A DNA stretch of 64,000 nucleotides from [Leptolyngbya] sp. JSC-1. Lineage in GTDB: Bacteria > Cyanobacteriota > Cyanobacteriia > Elainellales > Elainellaceae. Made by a program: the position numbers and the translations under genes. The notes under the pieces were generated by a model. That model was not told the DNA's origin. It ran no database searches and was given only the letters and a program-made list of their open reading frames with translations. Shown here one piece after another: positions 34,414 through 43,504 of this stretch. Location: positions 3,780,980 to 3,844,979 of the forward strand of contig KL662191.1 in the NCBI GenBank assembly GCA_000733415.1, given 5' to 3'. Every line of letters begins with the position of its first letter. Positions within the stretch are counted from its first letter, which is position 1.

Positions 34414-35520
34414 ATGCAATCTTGGCGTCGCACATTAGAATCGCTCTGTCTCTCCTTTGGGGCAATTTTGGTTGGGTTGCTGCTGTTTGGCATCTTCTGC
34501 GCGGCAGTGGGTGCAAATCCGTTTGCGGTCTATGGCTCGATTTGGAAGGCGGCATTTGGCAGTTGGAGTACGTTCCAAAATACATTGATTCGCGCGTCTC
34601 CGCTGATGTTGAGTTCGCTCTGTACGGCGTTACCCGCCCGCTTGGGACTGGTGATTATTGGCAACGAGGGAGCGCTGATCATGGGAGGATTGCTGGCCGT
34701 TTCGGTGGGGTTGACCCTAGGAACTGCTGTGCCGCCCATCATTGTGCAAATGGCAATGGCCTTGGCTGGTATCTTGGCGGGTGGGCTGTGGATTGCGGCA
34801 GCCGGAGCCTTACGCCATTACCGAGCCGTCAACGAAACCATTAGCAGCCTGCTGCTCAACTACGTTGCAATTGCCTTGCTGAATCACCTTGTCGGTGGGC
34901 CAATGCGGGATCCCAGCTCGCTGAACAAGCCTTCGACCTATCCCCTAGCCGAGGTGAATATGCTGGGGGTGATTCCTGGGACGCGGGTGCATTGGGGCTT
35001 GGTGTATGGTCTGATCGCCTGTTTAGTCACCTATGTCCTGATGCAGCGCACCACGTTTGGCTTTGCCGCCCGCACCGCTGGAGGAAATGTACGCGCCGCT
35101 CGAATTGCCGGATTGCCAGTCGGAAAGCTGACGGTGATCACCTGTTTTCTGGCGGGTTCCTGTGCCGGATTAGCCGGGATGGTCGAAGTAGCGGCAGTGC
35201 AGGGGGCAGCGAACGAATCGCTGAATGTGGGCTATGGCTATGGCGGCATTCTGGTGGCCTTTGCTGCTCGACATAACCCGTTGGCAGCCGTATTAATTTC
35301 CCTGTTGGTGGGTGGCATTTTAGCCAGTGGCGGCATCTTGCAACGCGCTCACAACCTGCCTGACGCAACGGTGCTCGTGTTTCAGGGCTTGGTGTTCCTG
35401 GTTGTGCTCTACAGCGATTCGCTCTACGGCAAAATTCCCTTCTTCAAGGAAAAGCCGATCATGGTCACACCTCCCTCGCCACCGCCCAGCCCAGGAGAAG
35501 AACCCGTCGTCACGGTATAG
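34414..35520 (+). CDS. ABC transporter permease (BPD_transp_2; YufP type)
   Basis: About 368 residues from ATG 34414, with GAGAGGGG upstream; it starts 10 bp after the binding-protein gene. About ten hydrophobic spans. Diagnostic segments: the NETISSLLLNYVAIALLNHLV loop, FGFAARTAGGNVRAARIAGLPV (EAA-like coupling loop) and GYGYGGILVAFAARHNPL. This branched-chain/ribose-type permease pairs with BMP binding proteins. Its partner permease follows 35 bp downstream. Confidence 0.92.
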   Translation: MQSWRRTLESLCLSFGAILVGLLLFGIFCAAVGANPFAVYGSIWKAAFGSWSTFQNTLIRASPLMLSSLCTALPARLGLVIIGNEGALIMGGLLAVSVGLTLGTAVPPIIVQMAMALAGILAGGLWIAAAGALRHYRAVNETISSLLLNYVAIALLNHLVGGPMRDPSSLNKPSTYPLAEVNMLGVIPGTRVHWGLVYGLIACLVTYVLMQRTTFGFAARTAGGNVRAARIAGLPVGKLTVITCFLAGSCAGLAGMVEVAAVQGAANESLNVGYGYGGILVAFAARHNPLAAVLISLLVGGILASGGILQRAHNLPDATVLVFQGLVFLVVLYSDSLYGKIPFFKEKPIMVTPPSPPPSPGEEPVVTV

Positions 35521-35555
35521 GGAGCTATAGGTTTTAAGTTTTGAGGGGTTTTGTC

Positions 35556-36488
35556 ATGACAGCAGAAACAACAGCATTGGGATGGTGGGGAGTACCCCTG
35601 GCGATCATTGCCGGAACCATGCGGGGCGGAACGCCGTTCCTGTTCGTGAGTTTGGGTGAATGTCTGACCGAAAAGAGCGGCAAAATCAACCTCGGTCTAG
35701 AGGGCACACTCCTCACCGGAGCCATGAGCGCCTACGGCATTTCCTACCTAACGGGTTCACCCTGGCTGGGCGTCATAGTGGCCGGAGTAGCCGGATTGGT
35801 GTTGGGAGCGATTCATGGCTGGTTGTCGCAGCAGCCCCGTGTCAATGATGTGGCCGTCGGCATCGCCATGATCATCTTTGGCAGCGGTGTGGCCTTTTTC
35901 TTTGGCAAACCGTTTATTCAACCCTCTGCACCTCAGTTGCCGACGTTTAACCTGGCGGGAGGCAATGTTCCGCCAGCGGTGGAGGCCGCCTTGCAAATCA
36001 GCCCCCTGTTTCTGCTGGGTTTGGCAATTGCGCCGATCATGAAATGGTTCTTTCAGTCCACCCGCTGGGGGTTGTACATCCGAGCCGTGGGAGATAGCCC
36101 CGATGCAGCCAGAGCCATGGGCGTCTCCATCTTTAAAGTGCGGATGCTGAGCGTCATGGCCGGAAGTTTTCTAGCCGGAATTGGCGGCGCGGCGCTGTCC
36201 CTCTACTATCCCGGCGTCTGGACCGAGCGCATTTCCAGCGGGCAGGGACTAATGGCAGTGGCGTTGGTAATCTTCGCCCGCTGGAATCCGATGCTTTGTC
36301 TCTGGGCCTCGCTGCTGTTTGGCGGTGCCCAAGCCCTCGGTCCCGCCCTGCAATCGGTGGGCATCAAGGAAGGCTACTACCTCTTCAATGCCGCTCCCTA
36401 CGTATTGACGCTGCTGATTATGATCTTCACCTGCTCTCCGAAACGCACGCTAGCAGGTGCACCGGGAGCGTTGGGCACGGACAGTTAA
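35556..36488 (+). CDS. ABC transporter permease (BPD_transp_2; YufQ type)
   Basis: About 310 residues from ATG 35556, with GAGGGG at 35543-35548 giving good spacing; an upstream in-frame start is not needed. About eight spans; LFVSLGECLTEKSGKINLGLEG is the typical N-terminal signature, and GLYIRAVGDSPDAARAMGVSI the coupling loop. It forms the second half of the heterodimeric membrane channel with the gene at 34414. Confidence 0.92.
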   Translation: MTAETTALGWWGVPLAIIAGTMRGGTPFLFVSLGECLTEKSGKINLGLEGTLLTGAMSAYGISYLTGSPWLGVIVAGVAGLVLGAIHGWLSQQPRVNDVAVGIAMIIFGSGVAFFFGKPFIQPSAPQLPTFNLAGGNVPPAVEAALQISPLFLLGLAIAPIMKWFFQSTRWGLYIRAVGDSPDAARAMGVSIFKVRMLSVMAGSFLAGIGGAALSLYYPGVWTERISSGQGLMAVALVIFARWNPMLCLWASLLFGGAQALGPALQSVGIKEGYYLFNAAPYVLTLLIMIFTCSPKRTLAGAPGALGTDS

Positions 36489-36507
36489 TCGTTATTGGAT
36501 CAAACCT

Positions 36508-37191
36508 ATGGGACGTTTTGTAGAAGCTGACCCCTACCCCTATCCCTACAACGGCGATTTGCGCCCCCAGAACACCGTCATGCTGGTGATCGATATGCAG
36601 ATCGATTTTTGCGGCAAAGGCGGCTATGTCGATCAGATGGGCTACGACCTATCCTTGACCCGCGCTCCAATCGAACCGATTGCCAGAGTTTTAGCAGCGG
36701 CCCGCGCTGAAGGCTATCACATCATGCACACCCGCGAAGGCCATCGTCCCGACCTAGCCGATCTGCCCACCAACAAACGCTGGCGCTCCCAACAAATTGG
36801 AGCCAGCATCGGCGATCCTGGCCCATGCGGCAAAATCCTAGTCCGCGGTGAACCCGGCTGGGAAATCATCCCCGAATTAGCCCCCCTACCCGGCGAAGTC
36901 ATCATCGACAAACCCGGCAAAGGTTCCTTCTACGCCACCGATCTAGATCTAATTCTGCGCCAAAAAGGCATTCAGAACATCGTTCTCACCGGCATCACCA
37001 CCGATGTCTGCGTCCATACCACCATGCGCGACGCCAACGACCGCGGCTACGAATGCCTGATGCTCTCCGACTGCACCGGAGCCACCGACTACGGCAACCA
37101 TCTAGCCGCCCTCAAAATGATCAAAATGCAAGGCGGCGTCTTCGGCGCAGTAGCCGACTCCCAAGCCTTCATCGAAGCCATCACCAGTTAG
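36508..37191 (+). CDS. Isochorismatase-family cysteine amidohydrolase
   Basis: About 227 residues from ATG 36508 (MGRFVEADPYPYPYNG). The Asp-Lys-Cys triad is readable: VIDMQIDFC (Asp), DKPGKGSFY (Lys) and GITTDVCVHTTMRDA (Cys). The N-terminus with PYPYPYNG and the GGYVDQMGYD segment resemble biuret/ureidoacrylate-type amidohydrolases more than isochorismatases. Sitting inside an importer operon, 20 bp after the second permease, it probably cleaves the imported N-compound or its derivative, releasing ammonia or carbamate. The substrate is not determined. Confidence 0.88.
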   Translation: MGRFVEADPYPYPYNGDLRPQNTVMLVIDMQIDFCGKGGYVDQMGYDLSLTRAPIEPIARVLAAARAEGYHIMHTREGHRPDLADLPTNKRWRSQQIGASIGDPGPCGKILVRGEPGWEIIPELAPLPGEVIIDKPGKGSFYATDLDLILRQKGIQNIVLTGITTDVCVHTTMRDANDRGYECLMLSDCTGATDYGNHLAALKMIKMQGGVFGAVADSQAFIEAITS

Positions 37192-37304
37192 ATGAATTTC
37201 GAGTTTCCAGTTTTGGTAGCGAAACCCGCATGCAGCACATACTTTTAAGTTTTGGCAGCCCAGCCAGCCCAGCGCACCCAACCTCCAATTCCTGATCCCA
37301 TCTC

Positions 37305-37352
37305 CCCCACCCCCTACCCCCTACCCCCTACCCCCTACCCCCTACCCCCCAC
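37305..37352. repeat. Heptamer tandem repeat CCCCTAC (STRR type)
   Basis: About six head-to-tail copies of CCCCTAC end just 5 bp before the ATPase ATG. Such heptamer arrays are known in cyanobacterial genomes. Here they replace any Shine-Dalgarno sequence and separate the ATPase gene from the rest of its operon. Confidence 0.85.
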
Positions 37353-37356
37353 CCCC

Positions 37357-38904
37357 ATGACCACCCTCCCCGCACCCACAACCACAACGACCCTCGAACG
37401 TCCGCCCGATCTGCAAGCCAACGGTATGACCAAGCAGTTTGGCAGTCTGGTAGCGCTCGACAATGTGTCGCTGCATCTGAAGCCGGGAACCTTTCATGCC
37501 CTACTGGGCGAAAATGGCGCAGGCAAAAGTACGCTCGTCAAATGCGTGATGGGCTTTTATACTCCCACGGCGGGCGAGGTGCTGCTAGACGGCCAGAAGG
37601 TGCAGATCGATAATCCTCGCAATGCGCATCAGTACAGCATCGGCATGGTGTATCAGCACTTTACGTCGGTTCCGGCGATGACGGTGGCAGAAAACCTGGT
37701 GCTGTCGCGGCTGGATAGTCCGGCTGTGATCAACTGGGCTGCCGAGATGGAAAAGCTACAGGCGTTTATGGCAACCTCGCCGTTTCAGGTGCCGTTGGAT
37801 TTGCCGGTGGGTCAACTGGCTGCCGGACAAAAGCAAAAGCTGGAAATCCTCAAGCAAATCTATCTGCACAGCCGCATTTTGATTCTGGATGAGCCAACCT
37901 CGGTGTTGACACCCGCCGAGGCCGATGAGGTGCTGGGCCTGTTGCGTGAGCAGGTGACAGCTGGTGAACTGAGTGTGCTGATCATCTCCCACAAGTTCCG
38001 GGAAGTGATGGCCTTTTGTGACGAAATTACCGTGCTGCGCAAGGGGCGATTTGCAGGCAGTGGCTTGGTCAAGGATCTGACGGTGGCAGACATGGCCGAA
38101 ATGATGATGGGCGAAAAGAAAGAGCCAACGCCCGTCGCTAAAGCGACCCACCACGATTCGCTGCCGGTGCTGGAGGTGCACCAACTCTGCGCCAACAAGG
38201 ACAACGGCGTTGAGGCTATTTCCAACCTGGACCTAACCGTGTACAGCGGCGAAATTGTTGGCATTGCTGGCATTTCCGGCAACGGTCAGCGCGAATTGGT
38301 GGAGGTGCTGGCAGGTCAGCGACCGGCCACCTCTGGTGAAATTCGAGTCAACGGTGAGCCATACTTTGCAACGCGGGCAGAAATGAATCGCCATAAGGTG
38401 TTTGCCCTACCCGAAGAACCGCTGCGCAATGCTTGCGTGCCCCACATGAGCGTGGCCGAAAATATGGCCCTGCGCACCTTCGACCGACCTCCCCAAGCCA
38501 AGGGCTTCCTGCTGCTGGTAAAAGCAATCCGCCAGATGGCGCTGGGTCTGATCCACCAGTTCTCGGTCAAAACCCCTTCCCCGGAAACCCCCGTCAGTAA
38601 CCTCTCAGGCGGCAACATACAGCGCACCGTTCTGGCTCGCGAGCTTTCGGCAGACCATATCAAGTTACTGATTGCCGCCAACCCCTGCTTCGGCCTCGAT
38701 TTTGCTGCGGTCGATTTCATCCACACCCAAATTGTCGATGCCCGCAACCGGGGGGTGGCCGTCCTGTTGGTCAGCGAAGATCTGGACGAACTATTGAAGC
38801 TCTCAGACCGGATCTTGGTGATTAGCGGCGGCCAGTTCACCTACGAAAGCTCGATTGATACGGCTGATTACACCGCGATTGGTCAAGCGATGGCAGGGCA
38901 TTGA
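37357..38904 (+). CDS. ABC transporter ATP-binding protein, two ABC domains (YufO type)
   Basis: About 515 residues from ATG 37357. Two tandem nucleotide-binding domains: the first with Walker A GENGAGKST, signature-like VGQLAAGQKQKLEILKQ and LILDEPTSVLTP; the second with GISGNGQRE, signature NLSGGNIQRTVLARELS and the degenerate Walker B LLIAANPCFGLD. As usual in sugar/nucleoside-type importers, the second domain lacks a normal Walker A Lys and Walker B Asp/Glu. It energises the two permeases upstream. Confidence 0.93.
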   Translation: MTTLPAPTTTTTLERPPDLQANGMTKQFGSLVALDNVSLHLKPGTFHALLGENGAGKSTLVKCVMGFYTPTAGEVLLDGQKVQIDNPRNAHQYSIGMVYQHFTSVPAMTVAENLVLSRLDSPAVINWAAEMEKLQAFMATSPFQVPLDLPVGQLAAGQKQKLEILKQIYLHSRILILDEPTSVLTPAEADEVLGLLREQVTAGELSVLIISHKFREVMAFCDEITVLRKGRFAGSGLVKDLTVADMAEMMMGEKKEPTPVAKATHHDSLPVLEVHQLCANKDNGVEAISNLDLTVYSGEIVGIAGISGNGQRELVEVLAGQRPATSGEIRVNGEPYFATRAEMNRHKVFALPEEPLRNACVPHMSVAENMALRTFDRPPQAKGFLLLVKAIRQMALGLIHQFSVKTPSPETPVSNLSGGNIQRTVLARELSADHIKLLIAANPCFGLDFAAVDFIHTQIVDARNRGVAVLLVSEDLDELLKLSDRILVISGGQFTYESSIDTADYTAIGQAMAGH

Positions 38905-39015
38905 GAAACTAAGTTCCATCCCTGAATAAACCGCCAAATCCATTCCTACTGAATCTACAGAGGGGCACAAAGCGTTGGTCTAGCCCCCAGCACACTAGAT
39001 TCAGGAGAAATAGAA

Positions 39016-40989
39016 ATGGCTACTATCAAAGGCACACCGCTCGATGACATTCTGTTTGGCACAGCGGGCGATGACTTGATCCGAGGGTTGGCGGGCGACG
39101 ATGAACTCAGAGGCAAGCAGGGCAACGACAAGCTCGTGGGCGGCGCAGGCGACGACAAACTCGTGGGCGGTGGTGGGAATGACATCCTGCAAGGTGGAGG
39201 CGGTGACGATGAACTGCTGGGCGGTGGTGGCAACGATACACTCAAAGGTGGCGCAGGCGAAGATGAGCTGAAAGGCGGCGGCGGCGACGATCTCCTCAGC
39301 GGTGGGGCAGACGATGACATCCTCGATGGTGGATCGGGCAATGATGTTCTGGATGGCGGCTCTGGCGATGACCAGATGGCAGGCGGCAGCGGCGATGATA
39401 CTTACATCGTAGACAGCGCAACCGATCAGGTGACTGAAACTGCTGGGGCCGGGAATGACACGGTGAAAGCCTCGATCAACTATGCGCTCACTGCCCATGT
39501 AGAAAACCTGACTCTGACTGGATTTGCTGCCATCAACGGGACGGGCAACGGCCTCAACAATACCATTATCGGCAACGATGCGGACAACGTTCTAAATGGC
39601 GGTGTAGGTAATGATACGTTGATAGGCGGCGGTGGCAATGACACCTATATCGTAGACAGTAGCGATGATGTAGTAGTGGAAGCTGCCGGTGCCGGAACGG
39701 ATGTCGTCCAGGCTTCGGTGAGCTACACCCTGTCTAGCCATGTGGAAAACCTGACTCTGACTGGATCTGCCGCCATCAACGGTACAGGCAACGGCTTGAA
39801 TAACATTATTATTGGAAACGATTCTGACAATAACCTGAGTGGCGCTGCTGGAAATGATTCCCTGACGGGTGGTGCGGGCAATGATACCCTCGACGGCGGT
39901 ACCGGCGATGATGCGATGGCAGGTGGGACCGGCAATGATACGTACATTGTAGATAGCGTCGGAGATACAATCACCGAAGCCGCTGCTGCCGGAATCGATA
40001 CGGTACAGTCAGGGATTACCTATACTCTGGGCGCAGAACTGGAAAACCTCACCTTGACTGGGAACAGCGCTATCGACGGCACCGGCAACAATCTTGATAA
40101 CGTGATCACTGGTAACAGCGCCAACAACGTCCTCACCGGCAATGCGGGTGACGATACCCTAGACGGTGGCTTGGGAGCCGACACGATGATTGGCGGCAGC
40201 GGCAATGACACCTATGTGGTGAATGAAGCAGGGGATGTGGTGACAGAAGCTTCCCCGTTTGGCGGTACCGAAGATACTGTTCTGTCATCGATTAGCTACA
40301 CACTGGGAGCCAACCTAGAAAACCTCACTCTGACCGGAACCGATCCAATCAATGGCTTTGGCAATACGCTAGACAACACCATCATCGGCAATGATGTCAA
40401 CAATTATCTACGCGGCGAGGACGGCAACGATGAACTGTTTGGACGGGGCGGTGATGATGAACTGCGCGGCAATTCGGGCGACGATACCCTCCACGGTGAA
40501 GACGGCAACGACCTGCTGCGCGGCGGCAACCAGAATGACACCCTGCTGGGCGGTAACGGCAATGACACTTTAGTTGGAGTGAACTTCCTCTCGGCTACAC
40601 CGGGTCGTGGCGAAATTGATACCCTCACCGGCGGTGCAGGCAATGACACATTTGTCCTCGGCACCTCCAGCGATGTCTACTACGACGATGGTGTATCCAC
40701 TCCCGGATTTGGCGGCAACAGCGACTATGCACTGATCACTGACTTTGTCGATGGTCAAGATACGATTCAGCTCAGAGACATATTTACCCCCATCTTCTCC
40801 AACTACACCATCCAAAATGCCACAATTAACGGCGTCAGCGGAGCCGCCATCTACCGGACAAACACGACCATCTCTGGATTCCCACCTGCTTTCGTCAGCC
40901 GCCACGAGCTAATTGGCCTAGTGCAGGGAGTAGATGCGAGCGCCCTCACATTTGGCACAGCCAGCGGTGGCATTGTTAACCTGAGCTAG
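39016..40989 (+). CDS. RTX calcium-binding repeat protein, 657 aa (C-terminus class 1)
   Basis: ATG 39016 follows AGGAGAAAT. No signal peptide. Residues 1-130 are almost pure GGxGxDxLx nonapeptides (calcium beta-roll). Then four modules of about 95 residues (DTYIVDS....VTE....G.DTV.....Y.L....ENLTLTG....NGTGN.L.N.I.GN), which at DNA level are near-copies (39505-39590 against 39750-39835). The C-terminus has YYDDGVSTPGFGGNSDYALITDF and DTIQLRD, expected to carry the uncleaved type I secretion signal. Secreted or surface protein. The secretion ABC/MFP genes are not in the window. Confidence 0.92.
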   Translation: MATIKGTPLDDILFGTAGDDLIRGLAGDDELRGKQGNDKLVGGAGDDKLVGGGGNDILQGGGGDDELLGGGGNDTLKGGAGEDELKGGGGDDLLSGGADDDILDGGSGNDVLDGGSGDDQMAGGSGDDTYIVDSATDQVTETAGAGNDTVKASINYALTAHVENLTLTGFAAINGTGNGLNNTIIGNDADNVLNGGVGNDTLIGGGGNDTYIVDSSDDVVVEAAGAGTDVVQASVSYTLSSHVENLTLTGSAAINGTGNGLNNIIIGNDSDNNLSGAAGNDSLTGGAGNDTLDGGTGDDAMAGGTGNDTYIVDSVGDTITEAAAAGIDTVQSGITYTLGAELENLTLTGNSAIDGTGNNLDNVITGNSANNVLTGNAGDDTLDGGLGADTMIGGSGNDTYVVNEAGDVVTEASPFGGTEDTVLSSISYTLGANLENLTLTGTDPINGFGNTLDNTIIGNDVNNYLRGEDGNDELFGRGGDDELRGNSGDDTLHGEDGNDLLRGGNQNDTLLGGNGNDTLVGVNFLSATPGRGEIDTLTGGAGNDTFVLGTSSDVYYDDGVSTPGFGGNSDYALITDFVDGQDTIQLRDIFTPIFSNYTIQNATINGVSGAAIYRTNTTISGFPPAFVSRHELIGLVQGVDASALTFGTASGGIVNLS

Positions 40990-41151
40990 GTCTGAAGCGC
41001 AACTGATCCGTCAAACCAATGCGCGAGTGAATAGGACATCTACCAAATTCTTCTGCAACAATGCTACGAGCATTTGTAGGGTGATGAACTGAATCGAGGA
41101 CAGTTGAGCTTGTAGATAAGCTTGGTAGAAAAGGCAACATTTTTGATAGTA

Positions 41152-41182
41152 AGGGGTGAATTTGCTAAATTCACCCCTATTT

Positions 41183-41185
<3 letters not shown>
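41152..41185 (+). terminator. Rho-independent terminator, downstream of the 657-aa RTX gene
   Basis: Perfect 12-bp stem (AGGGGTGAATTT / AAATTCACCCCT) with a 3-nt loop followed by ATTTTTT. 163 bp after the RTX stop. Confidence 0.88.
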
Positions 41186-41224
<39 letters not shown>

Positions 41225-41294
41225 TGCCCATGTCCACTGCCATGCCTGTTCAACTTCACTATCATGTCTTGACTCAACCATAGTTCCAAGCATA

Positions 41295-41410
41295 TACAGC
41301 CTTTTTCAGGCTAGTGAAGTACGAAAAACGGGGTGCAGGGGCAGTGCCCCTGCGTGGAGGCTTCGCCCCACACCCCCTATACCTCACATGCATGAGTGAA
41401 AAACGCTGTA
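41295..41410 (+). mobile_element. MITE, copy 2
   Basis: 116 bp, same orientation as copy 1. Left end TACAGCCTTTTTCAGGC, right end GTGAAAAACGCTGTA; flanked by TA. Intergenic, between convergent genes. Shares GAAGTACGAAAAACGGGG and GGGGCAGTGCCCCTGCG with the other copies. Confidence 0.85.
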
Positions 41411-41473
41411 TACCCCGTTCCTAATGAAAGGCAGCGGCATTAATCAAGCTATCATTATTGCACTGTTCTAAAG

Positions 41474-41911
41474 CTATTCCTGCGTGCAAACATAGCGGAT
41501 GACATTAGCAGCACTGCTCTCTGTCATGGGTTGAGTAAGAGGGCCATTATTGCCATAATCAACTCGCTCAATCACTTGCCGATTCTGATCAAAAATCACT
41601 AAGCGGCGGGTGCGTTCTACCCCAGAAGTGCAATCTGCCGAGCGATAAATCATTACTCCATAAACGGGTTGCTCTACTTCAAAGTCTAGAAACGCATTGT
41701 TGGCCTGTTTAAACTCTCGATATTCCCAATAGCGAACGATGTTCTCGGATCGCTGAATCGAATTCTGATCTACTAGAAAGCGATCTCCTACTGCATTCAC
41801 AGTCACCTCAACCCATGCTTCAGCGGCCTTTACGTTAGAACTCCACCCAGCTGTAACAGCCATTGTGGTCATCGCCATCAGGTGCAGCCCCTGCTTGATC
41901 CATCCCTTCAT
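41474..41911 (-). CDS. Surface-adhesin E-like secreted protein
   Basis: About 145 residues from ATG 41911. A signal peptide (LHLMAMTTMAVTAGWSSNVKA) is cleaved near AEAWVEV. The mature domain has the WVEVTVNAVGDRFLVDQNSI, VRYWEYREF and RSADCTSGVERTRRLVIFD pattern of the surface-adhesin protein E-like family, with two cysteines that could pair. Starts 4 bp after the stop of the TPR gene, so both are one transcription unit. Function in cyanobacteria unknown. Confidence 0.75.
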   Translation of the reverse strand: MKGWIKQGLHLMAMTTMAVTAGWSSNVKAAEAWVEVTVNAVGDRFLVDQNSIQRSENIVRYWEYREFKQANNAFLDFEVEQPVYGVMIYRSADCTSGVERTRRLVIFDQNRQVIERVDYGNNGPLTQPMTESSAANVIRYVCTQE

Positions 41912-41915
41912 CGCG

Positions 41916-42617
41916 TTACTGCGCTCCTGCTTGACCAGACTGATTACGGTAGCGTTCCACATTTTGAATAGCCCGTTGAGCATAGGCGTCATTCGGACGT
42001 TCATCTAAGGCTCGCTGAAAGTGTAGCAATGCAGCTTCGTAATCCTTCTGTTCCACGGCAGCATATCCTGCTTGCATATACCGATCATAGGGGGTACTTT
42101 GGGGCTGATTCGAAGCCGGTGGAGCTGAATTTGGTGGAGCAGCTGCCGCAGGGGTTCCAGACTGCTGCCGGTAGAAGCTGAGCACTTTTTGAGTATAGGC
42201 CGCTGTCTCACCGCTATTGTAGCGAGATGGATCACCTGTCATCCACCAAGCAGCGGCACGGCGGACCGCAGTTGCTTCATCATTGCCACTGTTGCGATAC
42301 TCTTGTTGCAAAACATCCCGCATCACACAAACCAAAATGGTGCGTGCAGTCGCTAAATCGGCCTCAAATTCCTGGGGAGAGAGCGATCTGCCAATACAAG
42401 CCTCGGACCAGCGCGGAATGTTTGGTGCTTGAATCTGCCAGTCGCTGTATAGCCCATCATTGGGATTGCCGGTCTGAGGAGCCGCTTCGCGCAACGCCTC
42501 CACCAGTGAGCGCACCTGTTGATCGGATTGCGCCTGAGCAGGCAGGATGCCTGAGCTAACGCCGATTGCTATTGCAATAATTGTTCCTTCAATCCATCGT
42601 TTGATTCGTAATCGCAT
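41916..42617 (-). CDS. Exported protein with C-terminal TPR
   Basis: About 233 residues from ATG 42617. Signal peptide IEGTIIAIAIGVSSGILPAQAQ. The middle (PNIPRWSEACIGRSLSPQEFEADLATARTILVCVMRDVLQQEY) is a conserved-looking helical domain with two cysteines; a Pro/Ala linker follows, then one and a half TPR units (YMQAGYAAVEQKDYEAALLHFQRALDERPND). Likely periplasmic protein-interaction module. Cotranscribed with the adhesin-E-like gene. Confidence 0.75.
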   Translation of the reverse strand: MRLRIKRWIEGTIIAIAIGVSSGILPAQAQSDQQVRSLVEALREAAPQTGNPNDGLYSDWQIQAPNIPRWSEACIGRSLSPQEFEADLATARTILVCVMRDVLQQEYRNSGNDEATAVRRAAAWWMTGDPSRYNSGETAAYTQKVLSFYRQQSGTPAAAAPPNSAPPASNQPQSTPYDRYMQAGYAAVEQKDYEAALLHFQRALDERPNDAYAQRAIQNVERYRNQSGQAGAQ

Positions 42618-43091
42618 GATTGAAATCTGGCAACTTTCGGGCAACAACTACAGCAATTCTATGCGAAAAGTAACCGATTTATTTTACTTCTCTTGACAGG
42701 TTTTTCGACACAACAGATATCACATGCCGTTCACCCAACCATACTTAATAGTAATCAACTCGAAGGAACATATCGCTCCCGTTGATAGCGGTAGGCGAGC
42801 ATTAACCTCACCAATTTCCTATTCAAGAGAGGATCGAAGAACCGTGCTTTGCCAAGCTTAGACTCCAGGGAGAGAATCGTTCGCGTAGCGTCTCCTTCGG
42901 AGAACCTCTCGCTTGTCGGTTTTGCGGACCGATGCCTTTCCATTTGGCGACCTAGAGATTATGGCGCTTATATTACTTTTATGCTACAAAAACACTGCAA
43001 ATTGTCAAGAGGGTACTACAACTTTTTGGGCGGAGGGGAGAGCGATTGCAAAGAAAAAATTGGATCGCCCTCTCCCACTAGGTTTGTCTCC
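42618..43091. other. Intergenic region
   Basis: About 470 bp between two leftward genes. It includes GCGTAGCGTCTCCTTCGGAG (42893-42912), a palindromic motif of the kind dispersed in cyanobacterial genomes. No gene supported; short frames here lack protein-like composition. Confidence 0.5.
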
Positions 43092-43478
43092 TCACGCTAG
43101 GGAGGAAATGTGAGCCGCGCTGATCTGCCACAGCCTGTAGATCAGGAATTCAGTTCGGTCACTCATTAAGGTCAAAAACATGCCTTCATGAGCGTCTCTG
43201 TCTTCGGCAATCCAGCTTCCAGTCAGACTGACTTCTACAAACTCGCGATCTACAGGCAGCAGAGTGACGGTTGAGCTAAGCTCCCGTTGTAATGATGTTT
43301 CTAGCACTTTTAGTTCACGAAGATCAGCCGGCAGCAGAAAGCAAGCACAACCCGGTTCGACATGAAACGATTGCCCCAACCGCATGGCCAAAACAACCCG
43401 CTGGGCGATGAGCAGTTCGGGCGTTGTCAGAGTGCGTTCCATGTACAGCCCAACTTCGGTGTAGTTCAGCTTCAACAT
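43092..43478 (-). CDS. Conserved hypothetical protein, 128 aa, next to HNH nuclease
   Basis: ATG 43478, 26 bp after the HNH stop, with the purine patch AGGAGA upstream. Soluble, mixed alpha/beta, with a CAC motif (EPGCACFLLPADL) and a C-terminal DRTEFLIYRLWQISAAH. No named domain recognised. Tight spacing suggests cotranslation with the HNH protein; a functional link is an inference. Confidence 0.7.
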   Translation of the reverse strand: MLKLNYTEVGLYMERTLTTPELLIAQRVVLAMRLGQSFHVEPGCACFLLPADLRELKVLETSLQRELSSTVTLLPVDREFVEVSLTGSWIAEDRDAHEGMFLTLMSDRTEFLIYRLWQISAAHISSLA

Positions 43479-43504
43479 TGGTCTTGTCTCCTTTCAGGTT
43501 TGTG

